Positions 55,808 through 64,000 of a DNA stretch of 64,000 nucleotides are shown one piece after another; position 1 is the stretch's first letter, and every line of letters starts with the position of its first letter. Under the pieces are notes generated by a model. That model saw nothing but the letters and a program-made list of their open reading frames with translations. It was not told where the DNA came from and made no database searches. Both the position numbers and the translations under genes were made by a program. This DNA is from Aradus depressus (lineage: Eukaryota > Arthropoda > Insecta > Hemiptera > Aradidae), in the NCBI GenBank assembly GCA_963662175.1, contig OY759222.1, positions 10,612,222 through 10,676,221 on the forward strand. The letters run 5' to 3'.

Positions 55808-56756
55808 TTTCAGAAACCCCATAACCGACCAAAAATTCGAAATTGAGTTTATACTGGTTTCTTGTAGTTGACTGATTGACGCTACATTTGGTGCTGAAAC
55901 CCAGTAAAATAACGTTCCTTATACCCCCATTTCGCGTTGTTAAAATATTCGTTTAGTGCAGAAACCCCATAAGCGACATTACTCATCACGTTTTTTGCAT
56001 TGAAGTAATTTGTGGGATTTATCAGATATAAGAACGTTCTAAAGGTCGAATAATATTTAATATTACAACTCGCACAGTCACAATCGACTACTTACTTGTC
56101 CACAATCGATACAGGTTATAAAGGTCGTTTCTAGTATTATTCTGTGTTTTGAATTTTGTTTTGAGTTTTATAGCGATTATTTTCCGTTCTCTGTTTTCAT
56201 CGAAAACTCAAAGCCAAGACGTTCATTAATGGCATTATTACTTCAACATTTTCTTTGAGAAAGACCACTCTCCCTCCTGAGCTGCTAACTATGAAAGTCT
56301 ACCCTGCTCGTAAAATCCCAATTAACAAGAAAAAAATTGATGATCTACAATAGCTCCCTGAATACACCTCAGACTATGCTGAATTCTACACCAGGATTTT
56401 GAGTTGGCCAACATCTGAAGTTGAAAGAACAGAAGACTTTGACTCTGCAGTATAATGCATCATATTATGTATTTTATTTTTACAAAAGACCTTTTATTTA
56501 CCAAAATAAAGTTCAATGTTATTAGAAGACAGCTTCGTTGATTTTTACCCTTAAATGAACTCATTAATATCATAAAAATGGTAAAAAAGTGTCATAAATG
56601 TATTTTATCGCAGAAACCCCATAAATGCAGAGGATGGATATTTTTTTTTTAACCCTCTTCCCCCACCTTAATGAATATAATACGTTTCCATATTATGTAT
56701 AAAACCTTCTTTTACATTCAGGAATTTTTTATGGGGCACTTATGGGGTTTCTGAAA
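55808..56756 (+). mobile_element. TIR transposon with TTTCAGAAACCCCATAA ends and relict ORF
   Basis: tttcagaaaccccataa at 55808 is the inverse of ttatggggtttctgaaa ending at 56756, and the motif cagaaaccccataa recurs inside at 55961 and 56612. A relict plus-strand frame near 56265-56455 reads TLPPELLTMKVYPARKIPIN, KKKIDDLQ, a stop, then YTSDYAEFYTRILSW and a final stop. The build (a PP…L… segment, then KK.DdLq..P.Y….FY..I) resembles the remnant in the element at 16003-16739, although the terminal repeats differ. Superfamily unknown. Confidence 0.65.
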
Positions 56757-56996
56757 TAAACGATTCAATTACTAATGTATCAACTAATAATTTACCACAG
56801 GTTTTGGCTTTGAGAAAGCTATAGATCCAAATATTTGGCTGAGTCTACTTCGAGCTTGTCCGCAAGTATTTCCATTTTGTTCTCTCAAGCCTCTCTTCAT
56901 TTCCAGTTTTTCATTTCCCTGTATCAGTATCAGTTTTGGTTAACGATGAATACAATTCAGACATAATGTACAACACAAAACAACGAACCAACTCAC

Positions 56997-59900
56997 AGGT
57001 AGAGAGTGTCTGGCTGCGTGGATGCTCGGTGTGGGAGGTCCTGGTTTCCTGTATGCTATCTAAAAATTAAAAAAACGTCTGCTTTTAGGATATATAGTAT
57101 TTTAGTCTGCGAAACGAAGACGCGAAATGAGAAACATGGGGTGGGGGTGAGGAAAGTAGGATATTAATAGACGGGATGGTCTGTTAACTTTCCTAAACAT
57201 TACGTTACCCTATAACTGAGTCCACTGTATTTTATACATGTATTTACTTCCATATTACAGATAAAAACGTTGAATAATATTTGAAAAACAAGTAAACATT
57301 TTCAGACTGGGTAATACATGGATGCAGGGGGAAAATAGCCGTTGTATGACTCATGCCAGGGCTTTTACTCTTCGAGGTCATATCGCCTCATGAGACTCTA
57401 CTATAGGAACCCTAATTTTGCCTACCCTAAATTTTTATTCACCTAGGGTAGGAGTCTTTAAAGAGTACCTGACATCATACATGCTAGGGACCATCACTTA
57501 ATGTCCCAAACATAATCGCCTTGGCCGGTTTTCGAAATTAAAAGCAATTGTAAAATTGTATTCATATTCTCTGTTATTTCATAGTGATTTATTTTTTCGG
57601 TTCAGTTGTTTTTTCATAGCTATTTCAGCCTCTGGCTGATTTTGAAGAACTCAAACATTTATTCAATTATTTATGTGTTTATATATTTCATTATTTCCGC
57701 AAAAAGAATAAATAAAAAAAAAAAAATTTAATTTTCATATCTATATAGTATTTTTTTTATAAATTGAGATACAAAATAGTGTTTTCATAAGTTTGTGGTT
57801 TTCCCCTTTTTAATTGAATCCTTTAGAGAGGGAAAAGGGATTGAGGAATACAAAATGTTCTATTATAGTATAGGAAAGAAACGCAGCTGAAAGCTGTTAA
57901 AATATTGCGATAAATCCACACTATACCCAAGGGAATTGTTTTTTTTCCCCTTGAGTGAAAACTCATAGGAAACTATGATGCAGAAGAATTAGAAAGTGAA
58001 CTAATATCAGTTAGTCAACATGCGAGGTTATAGTTTGGACACCCACAGGTAACACTACCTACTTTGAAGATGAAGAAGAAACAGGAAGATAAGCTGAGAA
58101 GAAGAAGACAAACCATTGACAGAGGCACTGAGAGCCAACTCTCTGAGCAGCCCCCCTTCAACAAATAAGTACATAAACAATACATGGGTAATTCTTTTAA
58201 TGGAAAAAAAAAAAAAATGGTGAATCACCGGCAATGTACTTCTTCAGTACGAATTAATCAATTAAATTTTCGCACTTCCTCCAAAATCATTTTGGCTAAA
58301 AACCAATAGTTGACTTAAATAGGGGCTTCTGAATCCTCATACTATATTTTTTGTTGATATATTCATTACTTCGGCATTATCAGGGTTTTTGAGTCGAGCC
58401 TCCTCCCCTGATCCACCTTACCTTTCGGCTGATTTCGTTGAATTTGAATGTACAATTTTATGTTATTAAATTCATTACAACGGCAGTCATAGAAGTTTTT
58501 CTATTAAGCCTCCCCTCTGATCCCCCCTACCTTTGGCCGATTTGACTGGTATCGTACTTAAGGGGTTCTGAATAGACACATAAAATTTCGTGTCGATACA
58601 TTCATTCTATCCGGAGTTATAGTTTTCAGAGGCATAATTTTTTTTTTGTTTTTCATTTTTGGAGTCGGAAAACATGAAATTTCGGTGAAAACTTATCGAA
58701 TTTCAGACCGATTACGTAACTTCCCCCAAACCTCGGATAGCTGAGCAAATAAATGCTGTGATTTTTAAGATTTTTCCCCACAAAATATTTTGGAGGGTTC
58801 TAAAATTTTCGAATATGTGTTAAAAACTAAGTTTTATAAATATCGGTTTGATGATACTTCAATGGAAATTTTTATTTCAAGTTCCTCAACTATGAATGAT
58901 TACAGAAACTTTTAAAACCTGATTTTTAAACGACTGACTTAGCTGCGTTGAACGCTCTAAAGGACATGACATCTTCCGCAGGTGAACAGGGCAACATCTT
59001 AATTTTCTTTCAAAAAAATAATTTAACTACCCTCAGAATACTTAGTTGCTAATAACAATACATAGTATATATTATAATAAGTAATTAGAAAAGTTATTGT
59101 TACCGATCCTTTTAGTTTCCTTGGTTTGTTGGGTTCCGATGGTTGTAAAAATACTTCTTTCACATCTTTATCTTCTTCGTAGAATGACTAAAAATAATTA
59201 AAATATTGTTAAATACCTATATCGAAGAGTTTATTTAAGAGGAAGAACTCCTGAAAATGAATGAATAATATTGAAGGGTCAAAACAAAGCTTATTCGCCA
59301 CTATTTCGAATATTTTATTTATTGCATAATAAACTTCTAGTCAAAAATATTGCAACACCTAGGAATTTCAGTTCAGCTTATAAAATAAATCAACATTTTG
59401 TCAGACCATGAAACTGTAAGTAATTGTCCATCAAGATTTTTTTTTTTTAATTTTATTTACAAACAGACATTCATATTTTTGAAATATTGTCTATTCCACC
59501 AAAGATATTTACAAAACTACCGGTTTCGGCCTTATACCATCGTCAGGTCTAGTTATGAACTAAGTTAGTTTGCAGAGAGCGACCCTTCAAATACATCTCA
59601 GGTCAAAGGGTGCTATTAAAATTTGGGAGTCCCCCGGCTGTACCGTTAGCTATCTCATGAAATATTTCCTAACAAAACTTAGTTCTAAATTTACATAAAA
59701 TAATATCATTAGACTAATACGTGGAAAAATAACAAATGAATAAGTAAAAATACAAATAAGTAAAAAAATATATAAATAAAATTAATAATAATATTAAAAT
59801 TTAGATAACTTGAAACATATATGTGGAACCAAATATTAATAACAGATAATACAAACATATATGTGGAAACAGAACTGGATCAGGGTGTTAACAAAGGGGA

Positions 59901-60731
59901 ATAGTTGAAATAAATTTGGTCATTCATGCAAATGTTCTTTTTGGTAGCTTTATTTATTTCTAATTGTTCTAAGCTATCAAGTAGCCTGCTTTTTGAGCAA
60001 TAGTGGAGATATTTGATGCCTGTAGATGGATCGAAAGTGTGGCTATTGTCGATAATGTGAGTCGCGAATGTAGAACGATTTCCTCGGTTCTTTATTTCGG
60101 CCGTGTGTTCTTTAATTCTTTCCTTGAAACGACGTCCTGTCTGTCCAATGTATAATTGACTGCACGTCGCACACTCTAGACTATAGACTCCGCTTTTATT
60201 CTCAATATCTGTTTTGTCCCTACCTCTCTCTAGGCACTGGCTTATGGGATTATTACAAGTTTCCACAATATGTCCGCGTTCCTCAACTTAGAAGTTGTAA
60301 ACAGGCATTTACAATTGTATAATGAATAGATATTCATTACATATATGACAAGCAAATGTGCTAAGGGGGAAAAAATGGCAATGTCAAGGGAGGTGCTCTC
60401 TAGGCACTGAGTTGCACTCATTTATATGACTAATCACTGTCACTTCGTCAAGAGAGGTTACTTAGGGTTTAATGGTGGCTGCTGACCCATATTGCCTAAA
60501 GTGGGAGGACTTACCTGAAGACTAGAGGTGGCAGAGGCAGATGGAGGACAGGAGAGCCGCTCCTGGGGCGGAAGTCTACAGATGCCTGCCTTCAGATCCT
60601 CCAGACACTGCTGGCTGAACACCTCCTCATCTTCTGTTGATCTGGTGGAGATGGTCTGCCCTGGGACCAGGGTTCGGTGTCTAGTCACCGTGACCATCTC
60701 GTCCACCCAGCCACGATCACACTCCATTCCT
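56997..60731 (-). CDS. Unidentified gene, three internal exons
   Basis: Exons on the minus strand: 60731-60515, 59187-59104, 57059-56997. All have good acceptor and donor sites (for example cttcag|gtaagt, cggatcg|gtaaca, acct|gtgagt), and all junctions are phase 0 after the first. The reading contains VDEMVTVTRHRTLVPGQTIS, STEDEEVFSQQCLEDLKAG, then SFYEEDKDVKEVFLQPSEPN and KPRKLKGS, then IAYRKPGPPTPSIHAARHSL. It is a charged, proline-containing, probably disordered segment with S/T-P sites. Start and stop exons were not found. It may join the coiled-coil exons at 61962-63434, but no consensus junction with a matching phase was seen. A PLE and repeat R lie in its introns. Confidence 0.6.
57345..57540 (-). 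repeat. SINE-A copy, partial
   Basis: tatgactcatgccagggcttttac, aggtcatatcgcctca, ttgcctaccctaaatttttattcacctagggtagg and gggaccatcacttaatgtccc are reverse SINE-A, followed by a remnant of the head. Confidence 0.8.
58217..58757 (+). repeat. Repeat R full-length copy
   Basis: It begins with the exact palindrome ggtgaatcaccgg (58220-58232), has three internal units and ends gaccgattacgtaacttcccccaaacctcggatagctgagcaaataaa. It is the longest copy with both ends (about 540 bp) and has no coding capacity. Confidence 0.8.
59514..59550 (-). ncRNA. Hammerhead-like motif in the PLE tail, family B, core intact
   Basis: Minus strand: AGAC (59550-59547), CUGACGA (59546-59540), U, stem II GGU/GCC with a five-base loop, GAA (59527-59525), palindrome ACCGGU (59524-59519), A at the cleavage position, then GUUU (59517-59514), which pairs with AGAC (one G-U). 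All conserved core residues are present, with one extra base between CUGACGA and stem II, as in the other families here. Confidence 0.6.
59880..60266 (-). pseudogene. PLE GIY-YIG endonuclease domain (C-terminal part of ORF)
   Basis: A 128-codon open frame that is the C-terminal end of an endonuclease-bearing Penelope-like reverse transcriptase. It shows SGVYSLECATCSQLYIGQTG with GVY and YIG motifs flanking the CX2C pair typical of PLE endonucleases, then RRFKERIKEHTAEIKN with the catalytic Arg, and FATHIIDNSHTFD with His residues. The reverse transcriptase that should precede it is missing, so this is a truncated copy. The frame itself is unbroken. Confidence 0.85.
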
Positions 60732-61118
60732 CTGAAACACATTACATCACTTCTCAAACAAATACCAAAGTTCAAAAGGTAAATAGGTAAACAGGTCGTC
60801 AGATAAAGATGTGGTCTGCCCTTTCAGTTTTTATTATTGGAGGATAGCTGGCTTTCTGGGTTGCCCCTACCATCAGGCCGTCTGGTTAGAAGATTTGGAA
60901 ACATAAAATTCAGAAATGTTAGTGAGGCAAGCACCATGTTTTAGCTTTCTAGGTTAATCGGTTCTAAACGTATATGGCTGGGACAAACGGTTCTGTTTTT
61001 TACCATTTTTGTTACGGAACCTTAATAAAATAACTATAATAAATAAAGCTTGAGAAACTAAAAAATGTTAAAATTCGTGAACGGGTGAGAGATAAATGTT
61101 GTTCCCCATATGTCTTAA

Positions 61119-61162
61119 ACTTCTCATCTGAGGGCAACCTCGAAAGCCGGCTAGCCTACAAA
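61119..61162 (+). repeat. Hammerhead-like fragment, family C
   Basis: ctgagggcaacctcgaaagccggctagcc keeps stem II (gagg/cctc around gcaa), GAA, the palindrome AGCCGGCU, A and the 3' stem I strand. The CUGAUGA half is collapsed (catctga). It provides the family C consensus for 43735-43929. Confidence 0.5.
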
Positions 61163-61304
61163 AATAAAACTAAGAGGTCAAACTATATCTTTATTTGACG
61201 TCCTGTTGAATAATCACTTGTCGCTACATCAGCCATCAAAAGATACATGGATTTAGACTAGATCTCTAGATTTATGTCGTCAGAAGAATATTATAAAAAC
61301 TTCT

Positions 61305-61712
61305 TCGGTGGGTACTCCCCAGCACGAATTATTTGCAATAAAATAAGTTTCCAGTGGGTGTGTTACTTATGAACTTGTGAATCCACGTGTAAAATTTCAA
61401 ATTGATATGTTCAATCCATCACAAGTTATTGGGAATTTTGAAGTTAACCTCACTCCTTCTCTTTGGCCGACTTAGCTGAAAATTAATAAATGTCTTTTTA
61501 ATGGTTTAATGGACTTCCCAATCATCATATAAAATTTCGTGACGATATATTCATTCTGTCGGGACTTATTATGTTCACAGACACAAATTTATTATCAATT
61601 TTTGCATTCGTTGGATCAAGAAATATAAAATTCTTGTGAAATTTCAACATTGAATTTTTGACGCATTACATAACTTTTCCTGTACTAAATGTAGGTGGGT
61701 AAATAAAAACGC
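61305..61712 (+). repeat. Repeat R copy, both ends present
   Basis: Opens ttcggtgggtactccccagcacgaatt, contains units with gttattgggaattttgaagttaacctc and gggacttattatgttcacagacac, and ends gacgcattacataacttttcctgtactaaatgtaggtgggtaaataaa, a mutated terminal hairpin. Confidence 0.7.
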
Positions 61713-61961
61713 AATGTTGACGAAGAACAAACAAGGTTGGAGATAGTAAAGGGTTAGGCCAACTTCATATCACAGAGAACCAAAAACATGAAATTAGAAT
61801 GATTATAACCTCAGGTTAAAATAACTTAAAATTCATTGTAATAAGTTATTTATTAATTTTAAAACGTCAGCCTTACATATATACATTTTTTAAAATCTAA
61901 CTATATATAATACATTTCATCAGCTAAAATGATATATATAATACAAAAATACAAAGTATAT

Positions 61962-63434
61962 TTAAGATAAAAGATAAGAATATACAAAAATCCACCAAAA
62001 TACAAACCCAAGCCACAAAAAGGAACTTGAGTCTTGAACAGACTGAAATTGCTGCTCAGCCAAACGTTGCTTGGCCACTTTCAGTTGGGACCGGAGGGCG
62101 TCTGCCTCTTGCTGGGACAGAAGCAGGCGATCGCTCGTCTCCCACAGTTCACTGCTTAAATTTTCAATATGCAAACAGTCTTTTTTCACCTAAAAAAGAA
62201 AAAGTGGTATCATTATTAAAACATAATATATTTATCACCGCACCACTTCTCCTATATATATATATATATATATATATTTTTATAGCAATTACAGACGTTT
62301 CGGGAAGCAGTCCCTTCATTTGTAGTTTTAAACTTGGTGTGAATACAGAGGTCGACTCATTAAATATGTTCTATAAAAAGAAGATTCTGATTGTTAGAAG
62401 GAATGTTAACATAAATTATAGACACTGATGATGGGAGTGCTTCCCGAAAAGTCTGTAATTGCTATTTATTTTTTTTAAACGAAGAAAATAAATGGGATAA
62501 GTGATGTGATAAATATTCTATATATTAATTCAGAATCTCCTTACTCAGCCCAAAAGTAATTATCACAATGGGAATTAACATTTTTGCTGAAAATGAAAAT
62601 TCAGACTTCGTAAAAATATTTCTTACAAAAATGGAGGATATCAATGCCTTAATTTTCCAAATGAGCCACTGAGAGATTAATGTATTTTTTAATATTCATC
62701 TCTTATATTTATTTATATATCTCATATTATAGCGTGTTTGTCTACTGAGTCCAAGATCACAGGTTTGTGAGCCGTCCTTCGGATGATGATGGTCCCGAGC
62801 CTGTTCGAAGTCAGTTGAAGACTCCCATTGTAGAGTCAGGTTCATGCCCACCTGAGCGACGAAAAAGCGCTCAGGTAGTTATGCGATATGAGCACGCAAT
62901 CAAACCATAAGTCACAAAAACCAAACCAATCACCATCAATATTTTTAGTAAAATTATACAAACAACTATATAAAGGTCCTCATGAAATTTTCAACCATTT
63001 ATGTCTCCTCAACTCTGAGGTGGGTTCAATATGTAGGAACCTACATCGTTCAAAAAAATGTCAATGGAAATTTTGTTGCACATTCTTCAAGGACATACGG
63101 CTCGAATTCCACCTGACTAGGGTCAACCAAATTTGATATTTAACTCGTTTGCAAACATTTAATGTGCTATTTCAATTTTCATTGACGTTGGACCACTTAC
63201 ATAAAGGGTGTTATGATAATATCATAACCATAATACTGGGAATAACAAATATAATATAAGAATATTAATTTCGTTAATTATGCATGGAGAAAATTCAACG
63301 CTACATGTACAGTGGCTTTTTATGAATACTATTTCTCAATTTTTCAGAATAGAATTACCTTTCCTCTAAGCTGCTCAATTTTCTTTGTGTGTTCTTCAGC
63401 TACTTGGCTCAACTCTTCTTCAAATCGAGATTTC
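61962..63434 (-). CDS. Coiled-coil, tail-anchored membrane protein (3' end)
   Basis: Exon 63434-63359 encodes KSRFEEELSQVAEEHTKKIE then QLRGK with a donor gtaatt. The terminal exon, from about 62189 to the stop at 61962, encodes VKKDCLHIENLSSELWETSD, RLLLSQQEADALRSQLKVAK and QRLAEQQ. A short linker and the hydrophobic end SSSFLWLGFVFWWIFVYSYL then LS follow. Heptad-rich charged sequence followed by a C-terminal membrane helix with almost nothing after it is the plan of a tail-anchored protein (SLMAP- or golgin-like in layout; no specific family claimed). The phase at the acceptor 62190 does not match the exon 63359 donor, so either an exon lies between them or the acceptor is the next AG (after AAAAAAG). 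Upstream exons are outside the window. Confidence 0.65.
62285..62530. repeat. Inverted pair of hammerhead-like motifs, family E
   Basis: Plus strand at 62422-62456: ACA, CUGAUGA, U, stem II GGGA/UCCC, GAA, AAGU (palindrome ACGU mutated), C, UGU pairing with ACA. Opposite strand at about 62315-62291: CUUCCC, GAA, intact ACGU, C, UGU, with the CUGAUGA box damaged. The outer sequence agcaattacagac/gtctgtaattgct is inverted. The plus half matches 5555-5765. Confidence 0.55.
62731..62925 (+). repeat. SINE-A copy, compressed
   Basis: tagcgtgtttgtctactgagtccaagatcac, ccgtccttcggatgatgatggtcccgagcctg, cattgtagagtcaggttcatgcccacctgagcgacgaaaaagcgctc and atgcgatatgagc follow SINE-A order with several deletions. 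Confidence 0.75.
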
Positions 63435-63439
63435 TAAGT

Positions 63440-63920
63440 AATAAGAACACAAGCATCGATTAAATAATGAAATATAATCTACAATAATTACATACTACAA
63501 CTCAGTAAATAGAATAGAAAACAATTTAGTTGTCAACCAGTATACCATATATCTTTTTCTCTCACAACTTATTGCATCATTTTCAACTCTGGGAGGGCAC
63601 ATAAGGGAACAGGTACACACGATATAGAATAAAAAACACTTATATCTTGATAAAGCGGCTAGTCAGCCTCCACTTCAGTCGTCGAGGGGGTCAGGCATTG
63701 TTGTCACTAGCGAATGCAGGTTTGTGTACATGCTGTATCATTTCGTGCAAGAATGGTAGTTGTGGTGAAGTGTTAAGACGTAATATGGACGTTGTGTGAT
63801 TGTTAGAAGGATTTTATTTTGAATGGCTTGAATTATTTTGTGAGAAGGCTTAGCAGAACCCCAGAGCTGAACACCATACATCCAGATAGGTCTGATCTGT
63901 TTCATAGACACATTTGTTAG
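63440..63920. other. Terminal stretch, nothing recognised except LINE-like remnant
   Basis: Mostly unassigned. About 63790-63905 on the minus strand reads ACSAE-like short frames with IWMYGVQLWGSAKPSHKII, which resembles the conserved GxxLWG…S segment near the end of LINE ORF2 proteins. Too short and isolated to assign firmly. Confidence 0.35.
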
Positions 63921-63924
63921 TTAT

Positions 63925-64000
63925 TGTGACTCATGTCCGGGGGGCTCTCAACTACGAGATCATATCGCCTACTATCAGAGTGCTCTTTCGTCGCTCTGAT
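63925..64000 (-). repeat. SINE-A copy cut by the window end
   Basis: gtgactcatgtccggg, ctcaactacgagatcatatcgcctactatcagagtgctctttcgtcgctctgat is the SINE-A 3' end in reverse. The remainder is outside the window. Confidence 0.85.

Larger units (their letters stand above)
59450..60290 (-). mobile_element. Penelope-like element (PLE) 3' end, 5' truncated
   Basis: On the minus strand a GIY-YIG endonuclease frame (60266-59880) is followed by about 430 bp of A+T-rich 3' sequence. That sequence contains a hammerhead-like motif at 59550-59514 and the segments attgtctattccacc and aaatatttNtacaaa shared with the family B repeats. The reverse transcriptase part is absent. It is inserted in an intron of the unidentified minus-strand gene. 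Confidence 0.75.

Noticed and set aside
56803..56864. Possible plus-strand exon reading FGFEKAIDPNIWLSLLRACP
   Set aside because: It has an acceptor-like start and a GT at its end, but no partner exons on that strand lie nearby and the donor is weak.
1..64000. CRISPR array or prokaryotic operon
   Set aside because: Genes have introns and there are no regularly spaced short identical repeats. The tandem units found have irregular 130-140 bp periods.

Overview
This is A+T-rich animal nuclear DNA. Its genes are split by many introns with consensus GT/AG sites, and it is packed with decayed mobile elements. The proteins (BTF3, MCMBP, a kinesin-9, a CRAL-TRIO protein) and short runs of the arthropod telomere unit TTAGG suggest an arthropod (insect or crustacean). 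I cannot resolve the lineage further.

Layout. 1-2.3 kb: an interrupted Tc1/mariner element. 2.4-17.3 kb (+): a kinesin-9 (KIF6/KIF9-type) gene in ten visible exons, entering the window without its first exon(s). Its introns hold LINE, SINE, Merlin and other element debris. 17.3-21.7 kb: spacer with TIR elements and tandem repeats. 21.7-23.7 kb (+): BTF3 (NAC beta), one coding exon plus a 3' UTR exon. 23.7-28 kb: LINE and repeat debris. 28.1-41.8 kb (+): complete MCMBP in 12 exons (559 aa). 42.9-44.7 kb (-): an unidentified gene whose second exon resembles a retrotransposon Gag fold. 49.2-53.5 kb (+): complete CRAL-TRIO lipid-transfer-type gene (295 aa, 6 coding exons). 57.0-60.7 kb (-): three phase-compatible exons of an unidentified gene. 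62.0-63.4 kb (-): the 3' end of a coiled-coil, tail-anchored membrane protein gene. Host genes appear to be unrelated neighbours: replication (MCMBP), translation (BTF3), cilia (kinesin-9) and lipid transfer (CRAL-TRIO).

Repeats. Five groups recur. (1) SINE-A: tRNA-derived, about 340 bp, over 20 copies, some ending in telomere-like (CCTAA)n. (2) SINE-B: tRNA-derived with a poly(A) tail. (3) Repeat R: bounded by a GGTGAATCACC palindrome at one end and a CTTCCCC...GGGGAAG hairpin at the other, with internal units. (4) LINE 3' ends of several kinds. (5) Penelope-like element (PLE) fragments carrying hammerhead-ribozyme-like motifs.

The most interesting signal is the last group. At least five sequence-distinct families of CUGANGA...GAA motifs are present, each with a palindromic stem III and a matching stem I whose sequence changes between families while pairing is kept. 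Several occur as inverted pairs. One pair lies in a nearly perfect hairpin of about 220 bp, and one motif lies just downstream of a PLE GIY-YIG endonuclease ORF on the same strand. All identifications rest on reading the sequence and remembered family features. No searches were run.
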